Origin: Chrysoperla carnea
Lineage: Eukaryota > Arthropoda > Insecta > Neuroptera > Chrysopidae
DNA: 64,000 nucleotides
Assembly (NCBI RefSeq): GCF_905475395.1
Contig: NC_058338.1
Location: 46,907,935-46,971,934 of the forward strand
Reading direction: 5' to 3'
Shown here: positions 24,101-37,500 of the stretch, in pieces
Layout of the letters: every line of letters starts with the position of its first letter
Position numbering within the stretch: position 1 is the stretch's first letter
Translations under genes and position numbers: made by a program
The notes under the pieces: generated by a model
The model's database searches: none
Seen by the model: only the letters and a program-made list of their open reading frames with translations
What the model was told of the DNA's origin: nothing

Positions 24101-26262
24101 TAGGAAATGCATGGAGATGGCTCCACTATAAATCATCTTATAACCTTTGTAAATCTAGTAGATTTAATTTAGCCCAAATTTGTTTGAATTGACAAAAAAG
24201 TATGTATGGCACTATACTGCAATGGAAAATTGCAGTTTATTTTGTCTCTTTTTTAATTCGGAGCTAAGTGGAGTGTATAAGTGATAGTTTGTATCGGAAA
24301 TTTAACTCCATTTATAATAATAATTAGTATGGAACTTTCTTATTTTGTTTTTTGGATTTTGACAATGAAATGATTAAAAAAAAAAATATCTGAACCATCT
24401 TAAACGGGATTTGTTTCATCCCTTTAGTTATAACTAGATCGTTCCCTCTCCATCTTTCTATTATTGGAAAAGTAGAATTTACGTGGACAAAGCGACGGGA
24501 GGGTGGTAGTACTTTAATATATTTACAACCACAACCTAACTTTCGAGTATGGAGCGAGTATCAATTGATAGCCTTGGTTTTAAAGTTATAAGATCACACG
24601 TACCATACTTTTGGTTTGCAAAAGTCGGACAGTCGGTTTGGCTTTTTGTTTGGTGACCTAATTATAGGCGTATAATGTAAAAAAATCGAGTTTTGATTTT
24701 GGGGATTATTGTCGGGAGGTAAGGTAGAATGTTAAGGAAAAGCTTTTCTCACATATATCATGTGGCATATCAAATTAAAGGACTCGTTATAAGAATACAA
24801 AATATTTTTTAATTTTCCGAAATGTATGGTTTTTATGTTTTAGTCTTTTACAAAAGTTTTTCGGAGAAAGTTCATATTTGATCGGATCAATAATAACAGC
24901 AATACATCTAGAGGAGCGTGTAGGTTTCAATTTTCTTTTGGAATAATTACCGAATAAATTGTCGTTGAGTGCGTTCTTAACCTATCGGCATATATGTAGA
25001 ATTCATGAAAGTTATATGCTTTTCAAGTTTCATACTTTCTTCACAGGATCAAAATTGTTTTTTTGGGCTAGTGTTAATAATTGACTCTAAGTATTATTAT
25101 AAATATGTGTATAAAATTGTATTAATATTAATTTTTGATTAATAAAATTAACTGATTAAATATTTAAAAAATTTCTTTTTAATTTTTATCCACATCAATC
25201 GACTGAAAATGACTGAAATTAAAATTGTAGCATTTGGGGAACGTAGAATTCCACGAGATCTATAAAAAGCCATTGCATGCCCAAAAAGTGACTAGGCCAA
25301 AACGGAGCAAAAATGGTCATATTTTTTTGGATAGTAGAGGTGTAAAATCGTCGAGTGATTTAATCTACGGATGACTTGTTACGCAGCCTTGTTTTTTATT
25401 TGTAGAATGAAAACTAAAAAACCCGCATCCACCAACATTTTTAAAAATGGATAAAACATCCCAAAAATACCATCCTTTCTAATCATACTGGAAGAATACC
25501 TTTTTTTTTATTCGACGTCATTTAAGTTAAGGCATTAAGGAATAAATCGAATAATCTAATTTTCTAAAAGTATCCCCCCAAAAATAAACACTTTCTATAT
25601 GTATAGGAAGAATGCTGTTTATTCATTCAGGGAAGATTTTAGTCCCACTTTAAGGAAAATTAAAAAATATATACAATCTTCAATATCATATCCCTGAAAA
25701 TGATAATAACAGGAAATTTTTGAACGCAAGGGATAAAAACTTCAGAACCCAACCAACTTCTCTATAGTTGACAAACTCAACCCAACCAACTCGTAATTTA
25801 TGATTACAGCTGTTCTATCTGAATTGGTCTGTTAAACTGATAAGATCGAAAGCGAGAACGAATTTGAAGAAACATAAGTTTAATTTGATGTTCAATGAGA
25901 CGAATGGGATTTTGTTTGGCATGAGTGTATGAGGTTATTGACAACTCGATTGCAATCATTTCGAGCTTTGAAACTTGTCAATAAATTTCTTTTAACATAA
26001 AAGGTAGGCAGAATAACATCATTGAAATATGAAAATCAAAAAACTTAATTTCCATAAATTAGATATTCGGGCCACATATATTTTTATAATGACACTAAAT
26101 TTTCACATTTATTTCAAATGTTTGTGTACTTTATATAAGTCAAAGTCCCTCATGCATGATACTTTTAATAGCTTTAGCTATTTCAACACATTATACCACT
26201 GTATGAACGTGAGACTGTCCACTTCAATGGAAAACGCAGATTACGTATTTTTATTTAAACAA

Positions 26263-26292
26263 AATAGAAAGAAACGAAAAATTACACAGAAG
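26263..26292. repeat. Fragment of a dispersed repeat shared with 54.2 kb
   Basis: The block AATAGAAAGAAACGAAAAAT followed by TACACAGAAG recurs almost unchanged at 54244-54274. There it lies next to a tRNA-like B-box segment. A second shared block (TTTCACATTTATTTCAAAT versus TTTACATTTATTTCAAAT) lies about 170 bp upstream here but about 210 bp downstream of the 54.2 kb copy. This suggests pieces of one repeat family in rearranged order, probably a SINE. Confidence 0.5.
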
Positions 26293-27779
26293 AATTCGAA
26301 CCATGATGAAAACTTAATTTTTACTAAACTTAGATTTATTAATCTTATTAATGGCAGACATAGAATCATAGAAACTTCGCTTGATTATGGTTTCATCGCT
26401 CACGGTATAAAATGCTATTTTTAAAAATCACTTGAAAGAAATCTAATATTCCAAAAAAACATTCACTGTTACGTTTCATCGTAGATAAGTAAGATATTAT
26501 AAATCATCTCAAAAAATTCTAATAATAGCGTAGCGTGTAGTTATTTTAAATAAATTTCATTTTATTTTGTTTACATTTAAATTGTGAATTATTTATATTA
26601 TACGTAAAACATGTATAATGCTATTTCGTTTCCAATAACATATGGTTTTTTCGAGAAGGTTCTATATCTTCACATAACACCAGTGTTAAGTAACCTTTCG
26701 GGCCACACCTAAGAAGTTACAATACAAATAGTATTAGAATAGAAAACTTAGACTTTTAAAACAAAGTAAATAATGCAGGTTGTAAACTTTGATTATAGGA
26801 CCAAAACATAGCAAAATTCTCTAAAATAAAGATCTTACTTCGTTTACGGATACGCGAAAACCATCCACGGTTGAAAAGGACGTGTAACTTCGATTTTCTT
26901 TATTTACTCGAAAATACATTTGTAGATAATTCAAACAAAAGTTGTTCTTTTAAAATTATCTTTATTTTGATTTTTTATTAGACTTTCTAGAGAAAAATTG
27001 ACCAAGATGAAGCACTTTTAGGAACTATTATTTATTTTTACAAATTTTATCAATTCGAAAATCGTATTTTCTATTAGAAAATTTTCTGTAAGTTTCTGTA
27101 AGAGCAATAGATGAAGAATTCTCATTGGACGGGCAGAAAAAAGAAGTTGGATTTTGAAAATCTTTAGAAGTACGCAAAATATGAACGTTTAAAATTCCTA
27201 ATTAAACAAAAAGAGAGTGATAGGTTAGTGACGTCATTGTCCGATATCATCATAGAGCAACAATCTTTAAATGCTTATTATAACTTCTTCGTTTTTTAAT
27301 CAATTTTAATTTTATTTTCAAATTTTGTCATGGTGTCAAGTCTAATTTTACATTTTTGTGCGTAATATGGAAAATTCCACTTAAATCAACTGCCGTATTA
27401 CTGAGTTATGACTCATTAAATCTCTTTCGGGTAATAAATAAGTAAGAAATTGCTGTTTTAAGTTTAGATTTGAATCTAAACTTATTTAATCCTTGAATTT
27501 TTAAAACATTCACTTCAAAAATCTACATATTCCAGCAGGCAAAATCAGCATGGTATGATGCATAGGTGATATTGGATTTCGGAACTTAGTTTTCAATTAT
27601 AATAAACTTTTCTCAATAAATATTGTCGATATTAATAAAGATACTTTAGAACAAAATTTTTCAACAAATGTCGTATATGAATGAAAAAAATTGATATCTG
27701 ATTTCATATTGCGTTCGTTCTAGGCCATGCGAGACTTTTACCTTTGCCGTTCTTTTTTGTAGATATTGTATGCTTTCAA

Positions 27780-28490
27780 ACACTTATATTTTGAACCATT
27801 CTAAATATTTATTGTTTCTTGATGTCGTTCCCTGAACCTTATAGTTTTTGAGATACAATTGATTGAAAAACACAACAACATAATTTTTATGAAAATTTGA
27901 TATTGCCAAAATTTTGAATAATTGTGTGGTTAAATATTTGATTTGAAACTTATTGGATCTCATATTTTTGACGATTTTAAACCATTTTTGTCTCTTAACT
28001 TCTTCCACCTCACTTAATCGTTTTTAGACATAAGTGTTTAAAAACATTCGCATTTTTAAGCTAAGATTTTGTCATCAACAAAATCATTAGATTATCGTAT
28101 GATTGTAATCAAATATTTGATTTAAAAACGATTGAAATTTATATTTTGGACTATTTGTGCCTTGCTATTTATCAACTTACGTCGCCGTTTTGAGATGTAA
28201 CCGCTTTACGCCTTTTTTATACGCTTATATCTCGAAAATGGTAAGTTAAGATGAAAAATGACAAGATAAAAAAAGTGCTAAAAATAGTCCAAAATATAAA
28301 TTTAAACCGTTTTTTAATCAAATATTTGATCAACAAGCATACGATAGTCGTTCATTTCGTTAATGACAATTTTGTTTATTTTATAACGCTGATATTTCAA
28401 AAACGGTAAGGTATGGTAAAAAAGTCAAGAGACAAAAAATGTTTTGAATTATCCAAAATATGAAATCCAATAAGTTTTAACAAATTTATG
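27780..28490. repeat. Palindromic cluster of ~180-bp units (two direct, two inverted)
   Basis: A unit with a CTTATTGGAT block and a TTTTTGTCTCTTAAC block appears in one orientation at about 27945-28130. It reappears as the reverse complement at about 28310-28485 (GAGACAAAAAATG, AATCCAATAAG). A further partial direct unit lies at 27784-27945 and the centre is near 28.21 kb. TATATTTTGGACTATTTGTG and AAATAGTCCAAAATATAAAT mark the inner pairing. The element is non-coding. Confidence 0.75.
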
Positions 28491-29369
28491 TAAGTTAAAT
28501 AAGTTTATATAAGTTGAAGATAATTTACATTTAAAAATATTATTTATGCAATTTCATCTCTTATTTTAACAATTTTTAATGCAGCAAGGTTAATTATTTG
28601 TTATTATTCAATAATTTTTATTTGACATTTACTATACCAATTACATGTAAACAATTGAGAAATTGTTGAGTCACGTTTAAAATAAAACGAATGATAGGCG
28701 TAAAGTTTTCGAAATAGAAATTCTTGAAAAATTAAAAAAGCAATATTCGATTTTAAGAAAAATGTTTTTTTTCAATCTCTAAAAGAATTCGCTTAGCTAA
28801 CGCAGCTCCTGCGCTACATTTTTATTTTGCAATAGCTTGATTGTTGTTACCCATTTTAATAATATTAAAGACCTAGCATTCTCATTAGCATATTCTAAGT
28901 TAGCGACAGTGACCTAGATAATTGTGAAGAATTATTTATGAATTTTCTACTATTTTTCATGATTTTTATCACATTCTTAACATTCACAAAAATTTATTAC
29001 CCCAAAATATTCCACGAAAATATACGCAATTCTTTAATTATGTAATTCGACATATACTCACTATACAACGAAATGTATAAAAATTATTCTTTACCCTCTT
29101 AATTTTACTCAAGATCTTATCGACGTATTATTTAACATGATAGAAAACAGTTGGGTTTTGTTTTTATTTATCACTAGTAGTTAAATTTTAAATAAAACAA
29201 GCGAAAACAAACAATTGACTGAGTTAATTGTTGAAATGCCATGCATAGACAGTGTTGATTACTCTGTCACATTACACATACATACATGTCACACATATAT
29301 AACTGATATAGCCATAACATACTATACAATTTGCGCATAATTTGCGCATTCACGGGTAAACAGTGATGT

Positions 29370-29765
29370 TTACGAAAAAATGTTCCAAACAAAAGTTTGT
29401 TTATATTTTACAAGGAACTTTTTTTACATTTAAACTTTTCTTCTATCTCTAACGGTTTACAAGTTGGGTCCTACTGACCCAAGACCCAATTGAACTATGT
29501 TGCTCATTTACGAACTTGACCTCACTTTTTTCGTCCTCAGCACGCTATAAAAATTTCAGCTTGATATCTCTTTTCGTTTTTGAGTAATCGTGATGACAGA
29601 CGGACAGACTGACGACAGACAAGCAGACAACCGGAAATGGATTAATTAGGTGATTCTATGAACACCTATACCAAAATTTTTTTCGTAGCATCAATATTTT
29701 TAAGCGTTACAAACTTGAGATTAAACTTAATATACTATGTATTTTTCATATATACATGGTATAAT
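29370..29765 (-). repeat. Dispersed repeat family A, longest copy
   Basis: About 400 bp with blocks AACGGTTTACAAG, GACCCAAGACCCAATTGA, TGTTGCTCATTTACGAACTT, TCAGCTTGATATCTCTTTTC, ATGAACACCTATACCAAAAT and AAGCGTTACAAACTT, then a TATATACATGGTATAATA end. The blocks recur in the same order or reversed at 30790-30975, 39700-39960 and 57948-58255. No coding capacity is visible. The family is dispersed and its class (SINE-like, foldback or Helitron-related) is not resolved. Confidence 0.75.
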
Positions 29766-30789
29766 ACTATTGCGTTATAAAATTTCACTTTATTTGCCAT
29801 CACTTAACCCCGCTAATTTCGTTTTAATTTTTTAGTGCGGAGTCCTAATTTTTGGAAAATAAAATACATCTCATGTTACTGATAATGTTGAATATCACAT
29901 ACAGGTTGTATATGAACGAATGGTCGATAAACAAAGAATGGCATAGAATGGCGAAACAAAACATTTTGGTATAGGAAGGACATTTGTCCGCAATCCGTAA
30001 ACGCCTTTCTTTGTAGCTAGAGACGTGTTAGAAACTTTTTACAATGAATAATTTTTTGCCTTCCGTAAAATGTTTCGGACAAAAGTTGGCCGTATTTTTA
30101 TGGGAAACATTTTTGTTATTTGAAGTTTTGTAATCTACAGAAATTTTTGAAAAGTTTTTCTCTATCTCTAAAAAACTATATTTATATTGTGAAGAGAACT
30201 TGATTTATATCCGATAAACGTTAGAGACTTGAATTTGAAATGTTAATGTGAGATTTTTTTAAATGGAAATGTTAGCATCTGTGGCTATCAAGAAAAGACA
30301 AGTACTGAAAGCTGCAATTTTGCTACCTTTTACAGCTTTTACCCTCAGACAACTGAGAAAAACTCTGATAAGATTTTACTTTTTTTACAAAATGGCAGCC
30401 AAGTGAACAAACGTCTAAAACATGGAAAAAATGGTGTTTCATAACATGCTTGTCATTTTCAAGAAATATTAATAAACTTTCGAGTGAATTTTGTAGATTT
30501 GTTGTAAAATAATTTTTAAAATTTTTTTTTGTTTCTAAACTTTATATCAAATTTAGGGATAGCATTTCGCCCCTTTCATATCTTAGTGCAAAGCGGTGAG
30601 GGATGATAATAATTTGAACAATATATTCTAAAAGTATAAGGTACAACTTTTCAAACATGCTAAGATCATTTTGCGAAGATCATCTGTTTGTAATTTTCGT
30701 AAAATTTTAATGTTATGGTTTTGGAGAAAATCTACACCAAAGTTTTGTCCTAATTTGCTCCAAAAATTAGGACAAAACGGGTAAAAAAT

Positions 30790-30975
30790 CATGTTTACGC
30801 ATGTTTAAAAAGGTTTAAACAAAAGAAGTTTATTATTTTAGAAGGAACATCTTTTACGATTAATCTTTTGGTCTGTCTCCAACGGTTTGCAAGACCCAAT
30901 TAACCTACGTTGCGTATACGAACTCAAACTTTCTTTTTACGTCTTGACTACGCTATAAATATTTATCCCGTAAAG
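30790..30975 (-). repeat. Dispersed repeat family A, partial copy
   Basis: Contains TTTAAACAAAAGAAGTTTAT, GGTCTGTCTCCAACGGTTTG, AAGACCCAATTAACC, CGTATACGAACTC and CTACGCTATAAATATTTATC. These match the 5' two-fifths of the copy at 29.4 kb in the same orientation. The CATCAATATTTTTAAGCG end is missing. Confidence 0.65.
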
Positions 30976-31858
30976 TTAATAAATATAGTCGAATTTGCTT
31001 TAGCAAAAATTGTTTCTTAATGATTAAATTTCTAATACAAATTTTCCTCTATCTTCTACCAGTTACAAACATGACCTTTTTCGAAGGCCTTTTGTATTCT
31101 GCTATTCCATTTTTATTGTTAAAATTTTTCGGTCGAAATTTAATTGTGAAATATTTCAATTACAATCAATTGTTAATGGTTACAGTTACAATTAATTGTT
31201 GCCCCGAAAATTAAACCCTTAATCAAGTTAATTTCCACAAATTTAATAATGTCGTCCCGCAATTAAATGTCAATAGTATTTAATTTTATTGCAAAAATTG
31301 TTAAAGGCAACTCTGCGCTTTTATAGTGAATTCGATGCCAAAAAAGAAGTGTTTTACTAAGCCAATATAAACAAATAAAACCACATGTAAAGCTGCGTTG
31401 TACCATACAGCTAACTGAACTAGCCATAATTAATAAACAATTTGATTTTTCTTCAAAATAAAATAATTTTATTTAAAAATTATCTTTACAGAAAAATATT
31501 TTTAAAATAAATAAATAACAATAATTAATATAATTACTTTGTTTTAAGTACTTCTTTTTTCAAAATACAAAAGTATTTTCCATTTCCATAAATTTTGTAT
31601 AAAAATTAAAAAATTTTCAATCAATAAATTTAATAATAAATTGTGTATAATTAATTTAATATAGGTATATAATATATTTATATAATTGAAAAATGATTAT
31701 TAAGGAAACATGTGTGGGACGGATAATAGATCTTTGTTTTGACATTGATTGGATGAGATTTAGATGTGGAAGAAATTGGGGGAACATTTATATAAAGATG
31801 CAACATTATATTATCCAAATCCGTCGACACAGGAACGTATTACATTTATATATTTTTC

Positions 31859-32242
31859 TCATTGTTGACACTTTAAAGTTGATGTTGAATTTATGCCGGC
31901 CGAACGTTGTGCTCGGGGTTTCCATAAAATCACATAATACAATGATAGCACAATCGCTGCTAGCGATACAAAAAACAGATATGCAATAACAGTTAGCACT
32001 CGAATAACTTTTTTATTCTGCTTTGGTTCATACATTTTATCTTTGGCCTCGTCACCCGCCAACTTAACTTGGCTCGTTGACTCAGTACTACTGTCATGAG
32101 AATTATTTGATTTAAGTATACGCTGTGGATCGACCACTAAGCCTGCAGAGTCAGTAGATCGTAAACTATTCGACATTGTTGAATGATACGACATTGTGAT
32201 CAGTTTCATTCGTTTCAATTTTATAATTATAAATTTTTCCAC
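31859..32242 (-). CDS. InaF-motif single-pass membrane protein
   Basis: A 127-codon frame. The first ~77 residues are polar and Ser-rich. They are followed by the basic KQNKKVIRVLTVIAYLFF stretch and one strong transmembrane helix (about residues 79-107) ending YYVILWKP. That basic-hydrophobic block is the hallmark of the InaF motif family, short membrane proteins first linked in Drosophila to TRP channel function in photoreceptors; vertebrates have INAFM relatives. Role here is inferred by family only: a small membrane accessory protein, probably helping a channel or transporter. Several in-frame Met codons (residues 1, 12, 17, 23) make the start uncertain; Met17 or Met23 would give a more typical N-terminus. 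It is divergent from the SVOP-like gene, 2.35 kb away. No splice site is needed. Confidence 0.75.
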   Translation of the reverse strand: MEKFIIIKLKRMKLITMSYHSTMSNSLRSTDSAGLVVDPQRILKSNNSHDSSTESTSQVKLAGDEAKDKMYEPKQNKKVIRVLTVIAYLFFVSLAAIVLSLYYVILWKPRAQRSAGINSTSTLKCQQ

Positions 32243-34591
32243 TCAAAAGTTACATTTTTTCACAAATCCTTTTTGCACAATCAAACAGAAAACTTATGGT
32301 CAAAAATAGAATTAGCTAAGCTACCCTCTCGTCTATTAAATGTGTTGTATATGTTAAGGTAGTCGATGATTGAATGAAAATTGTTTGTTGGAAAATCTGT
32401 GCCATAAACATATATATTGGTGTTGTTGTCGGGTAGTAGTGTGTAGGATTAAATAGAACAACGACCCGCGCTCGGCACACCAACCACACTGCATAATCAA
32501 TAGAAATGGTCCATTCGGGTCGGGCGTGTGTTTATATATATGTATATATATTTTAAATGTATGTTATTGTACGGTTAAGGTATTCAAATATTTTCAAATA
32601 ATAAATTCAATTTGTTTTATCATAATTTTACAGGTGTTATAGTTGGATAAATCTAGCGGATTTTGATAATAAATTCGAAAAATTTTTGCAAGTGGCTAAT
32701 TTTTCTTAAATAGGTTTCTTTTATTGTAAAAATACATAAAAGGAGTTTTCCGGTTCCGGAACGATTCGTGCGCGGTTTTTATCTATAAGTTTTTTTCTTT
32801 GGTGACGTTTTCTTGAATATCTCCGCTTCCCTGGTGGAAAAAATATTTGAAAAAAGAATAAGTCTTAATAAGTCTTAGAAAACTCTGAAAAAATCTTAGA
32901 AACTTTAAAAAAGTAATAAGAACTCTGAATAACTCTGAATTAGACTAGTCCGAAAACGTTGAGAAATTCAAAGTTCCTAAGACTTTTTCAGAATTTCTTA
33001 TTATTTCTTCAAATATTTTTCCACCAGGGTTCTATTGATTGGATTGAGACGAACAAAAAATAATTGTTAAGAATTTCTGCTCTCGAACCTTGAACATAGC
33101 AGAATAACGTAAAATTCTCAAGAAAATCGCTGTAACCTCATATTTTTAATTTTCTTTGATAACTTTTCGAAATTCAAGGAATTGAGTTGCAATTATGGAA
33201 AAAGATGAAATTTATGATCATAAAAAAGCGCGCGGATAATTCCGGAACCGGAAAACTCCTTTTCTGTATTTTTTTTAAAACAAAAGAAAATTAGCCATTT
33301 GCAAAAATTTTTCGAATTCATTCAAAATTCGCTAAATTTACTCAACTAAATTGTCTTCTGATACAAATTTTATCAATTAAGTTTTGAGACTTAAAGCCCT
33401 GAATAATAATTACACACTTTCGTGCCTAGCTTGACATAAAAAGTACTGACAATTTCATGAGTTCGAAACTCGCACATCATTGTCGGATTGCACATGTTGT
33501 ACCTAGTGGGCTTACCGTTAATTTCTTTATTGAACTATCATTTTCTAGTAGCATAACTTAACCAGTTATAGATAGTTCCATAATATTGATTTAAAAATAT
33601 CCAAATTGAGTAATATTGTAGCAAATTGAATGCTCCGATAACCGCTTTAAAATTTCATGTTCATAATTCATAGTTGAGATTAGATCTCTTTGGCTTGAAC
33701 CTCAAGCAATTTAAATTTTTTTATTTCACTATGAGATTCGAATTACCGAAGCGTTCTTTGATATACAGAGTGGAGTATTTTAATCTATTATGGCTAATAG
33801 CTCGTTTTGTAGCCAGTCAAAAAAGTTTTAGACTGAAACCGAAACTGTACCCATAACTATTTTTGTGCCCAAAAATTCGATCGAACACTAATTATTATAA
33901 TATTTTCTGTAGAGTGTTTATATATTTTCTAAAACAATTATAAGCAATACATCAATATTATAACAATTAACTTTGTTAATTGTTGAACTTTTTGTATTAT
34001 TTTAGATTGAAAACATTTTTATTCGTTGATCTCTAATAAATAATTGTTCTATATATTCAACATTGCGCATCCATCTAATAATATAATCGTTATTAATATT
34101 ATTATTTTTATTTCATATTTATATAAAAATTTTAAAATATTTTTGTTTATATTTTAAAATTGCCTTCGTTTAATTCATTAAAATATTAATTGATACTTAA
34201 TTTTTCTAACAAATTAATACTTTAAATAAAAGCATATAATGTAAGTTATATTATTGAATAAAGAATACTTTGTTGATTGTTGCATGAAGTACCTTCTCAT
34301 ATGTTCTCAATTTTATTACTGAACCGCTATGTATCATTTACCATGTTCATTTACCTGTACGTGATACCTAGTGACTAATGCGCCTGTTATATTAAGGTAC
34401 TTTATTTCTTTTCATACAAATATTTACAAATTATGCCTCTGTGGCAACTTCTTAAATGTCAAACTACAATGTTTTAAAAAATACGCATTTTATTTCTAAA
34501 CTTATAAAACAATGAGCAAAAGGTATTATTTTTAATTTTAAGATTAACTTTCATTTTTAATATTAAAAATTTATTTTTCATTTGTTGCAGA
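32243..34591. other. Intergenic region between divergent InaF and SVOP-like genes
   Basis: About 2.35 kb that must include the InaF promoter and the SVOP 5' untranslated region or promoter. The TTTGTTGCAG just before the SVOP start codon looks like a splice acceptor, so an upstream non-coding SVOP exon is likely in or beyond this region. A 0.7 kb foldback element fills the middle. No clear core promoter motif is visible. Confidence 0.5.
32638..33353. repeat. Foldback element of about 715 bp
   Basis: The outer arms pair: AATTCGAAAAATTTTTGCAA near 32673 with TTGCAAAAATTTTTCGAATT near 33299, and AGGAGTTTTCCGGTTCCGGA (about 32741) with TCCGGAACCGGAAAACTCCT (about 33241). CCCTGGTGGAAAAA (about 32830) pairs with the TTTTTCCACCAGGG block near 33018. 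The right arm is about 160 bp longer, so one arm carries an insertion or the other a deletion. There is a short imperfect run of AGTCTTA/CTCTGAA units in the loop. Confidence 0.8.
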
Positions 34592-37500
34592 ATGGGATCT
34601 AGGCGATCCACAAATGGTGGTACTGGTTACCAAGATTTAGATGGAACTACAGTGACAGAATCTCCAATTCCACCTGATGATTTAATAATTGGACAAGATA
34701 TTGAAATGACATCGGTCTCTGTGGTACCTGATGGTAAGAAATAGTATAATACTTAAGGTTATGCGAACATTACATTTTAGTACTTTTTAATTGAAATAAA
34801 ACGCAGATTTGTTTATTTCTTAAAGAAAATATGCTAAAATATGAATTTACAACTAATTACATCAAAATAATTTGAAAACTTTACGTCAGAACGAACACTT
34901 CGTTTATAATTCCTCAATAATTCGCAAGATAATTTTCAACTGACATGTTAACTTTCAAAATAATCTGTAGATTAATTGATTGTAATTTGATAAAAAACAT
35001 GTGGATCTCATGCGAGGTTTCCGCCTTGAGTTAAATATCTAATATTTAATAGGACTTTGTCCTGATGTCGATTTCAATGTATCTTTCGTTAAAATTTGAA
35101 AATTTGCGAGAATAGATGACAAGATCTGAAATCAAAATTAAAATCGATTGATAAACATAAAAGGTATAAGCAATTAAGGTGGTACTATCGGTAATAGACT
35201 TTTCATTCAGAATTTAATGAAACTTGGCATAGTTGTCCATTATTATATCACAATTAACCAGTTAAATTTTTAGGGGCCTTCAGAGAACTGAAAATCTGAA
35301 CGTCCAGTTTTGTGAAACAAAATAAAATCTGTGATTTCCCATAAGGATCAATGTTAAAAAATGTTTAAAATATCTTTTTTTTTCAGTTCTCTGAAGGCCG
35401 CTAAAAATTTAACTGGTTAATTATGATATAATAATAGACAACTATGCAAATTTCATTAAATTCTGAATGCAAAGTCTATCACTGATAGTACTACCTTAAA
35501 TAATTTTCTATCTTATTCTTGCAAAACAACTTTTGATATGTAGCATCTATGGCAATAGCAAGTTATGACGTCACCAAATGTTATTCTCCTTTCTTTCTAT
35601 TTGTAACTTTAAATCCTTCATATTTTCGAAGTTAATGATGATATTGATTTCACGCGATGTTTTGGTTCGATAAAGAACCTCTTTTGTAGCACTATAAAAT
35701 TTTAGGGCAAAGGTCCATTATTCATACTATTAGAAGCATAAAAATGCAGGTACAACTAAAATTTTTAACTAGCAATAACTATAAATTTAGATTTTTATTT
35801 TTGTTAAAACCTTAATAACTTTTTTTTGTAGATACATTCACCGTAACACAAGCAGTAAATGCGTTAGGGTTTGGTTGGTTTCAAGTGAAATTATCACTAT
35901 GGACCGGTTTATGTTGGATGGCAGACAGTATGGAAATGACAATTTTATCAATATTATCACCGGCGTTACACTGTCAATGGGGTATTTCAAGGTATCAGCA
36001 AGCGTTAACTACCACTGTAGTATTTTTGGGAATGATGCTTAGTTCCACATTTTGGGGTAATTTAAGTGATAAATATGGACGGAAACAGGTTAGTTGAGAC
36101 ATTTTTTCCTAATTAAGATATTTAAATAAAAAAATAAATACCGCAAAGCTAGAAACATAAAATGCCACAATAGACTTCGGAAGTATATTAATCTATAACG
36201 CCGACCCTCTATGCGCAAGCGTGCAAAAATTATATTCTGTCTTCCGACACTAAGATCTTTTTCTTGTCAATACCGCCCCTGTATTTTTTGTAAGGACTAC
36301 ACAAGCTATTTTAGTTTTATCAAAGATAAATCTGTCTATTTGTATTAAAATGTAATTACATATTTGTATCAACAGAAACTTGGGGGCGGCATTTTAGAAT
36401 GAATCAAAATAGTTCTTCCTCATTCTCCTGATAGTTCAATATTTTCCTGAAAACTTTTTTGTTAATGAATTAAGCACATAGAAAACCACTGGTGTTGTCA
36501 CGCAGTCAATATGGCAGACATAAGGAGGCTTAAATCTTAAAAAAATCAGGACTATGGAATAACTAGAGTGGGCTATGAATAGCAACTAAGTTTATTCATA
36601 ATTTTTAACAGTATTGCTATAAATTATTATGGTTTTTTATTACCCATTGATTTATTAAACGCCTGTTGAAATCCAGTAACCGTAGTTCTATTTTTATCCT
36701 CCGGGTGTTGAATGAAAATGAAAATGATTTTCTGAAAATAAATTAGTTTGGATGTAGCAAGAAACATATATAATTAAAATATTTATGGAAATATTTCAGG
36801 CATTGGGTTTATGCTCAGTATTACTTTTCTACTATGGATTATTAAGTGCAATGGCACCAAGTTTTGCTTGGATTTTAGTATTGCGAGGCTTGGTTGGATT
36901 TGCAATTGGTTGTGTTCCGCAATCGTAAGTATCTAATCTAAATATAGTTAGATTATTTATTTTTTTTGTAGCAATTAGCTTTGAAGTATATTCTGTTTAG
37001 TTTTGTGCATGGATTTTGTATTTTGTTTCGCTTGCAGTGTTACTTTGTATGCTGAATTTTTACCAACGAAACAGCGCGCTAAATGTGTTGTTTTGCTTGA
37101 TGTAAGTGGTTTTTATGTTATTTCAAACATCATTAGAAATTTTAGGTGCAGAAATAGGAATAATTTAAAAATGTAAAATCATCTTCTTTTGTTGTAGAAT
37201 TGCATGATTGCGTCTAGCCAAACTGAGTTTTCTGTATTCCTCAGTTAGAACCGATATCCTGTGTACCGATAATTCATTCATTTTCTTTAAGGCGCATGAA
37301 GTGTCAGTACCAACTGAACAATACTGAGACTCGGATCAGCCAGACGCAGCCATTGATCACAAAATAATTGTTGGATTATAATTTTCCCTAACAAATTGAT
37401 TTAAAAAATAAAGGTTGCTCGGGTGAATAAATTGGCCTTTTCGCGCACTTATTGCACATTTTACTTTTTGTTCACTGTCAGTAATTCATGTACCCAAATG

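Larger units (their letters stand above)
21188..31858. other. 10.7 kb gene-poor region between YLPM1 and the InaF-motif gene
   Basis: No coding exon is supported. The first ~45 bases are probably YLPM1 3' UTR ending near AATAAA (21227). The rest is A/T-rich and contains homopolymer and dinucleotide tracts (for example TATATATA near 21590), a palindromic cluster at 27.8-28.5 kb, and two copies of a dispersed repeat at 29.4 and 30.8 kb. Small open frames at 22562-22789, 26029-26424 and 31020-31214 show no domain or codon signal I recognise. Confidence 0.6.

Noticed and set aside
26029-26424. 131-codon plus-strand frame
   Set aside because: It has no recognisable domain and overlaps a dispersed repeat shared with 54.2 kb; length alone is weak evidence in AT-rich DNA with this much searching.
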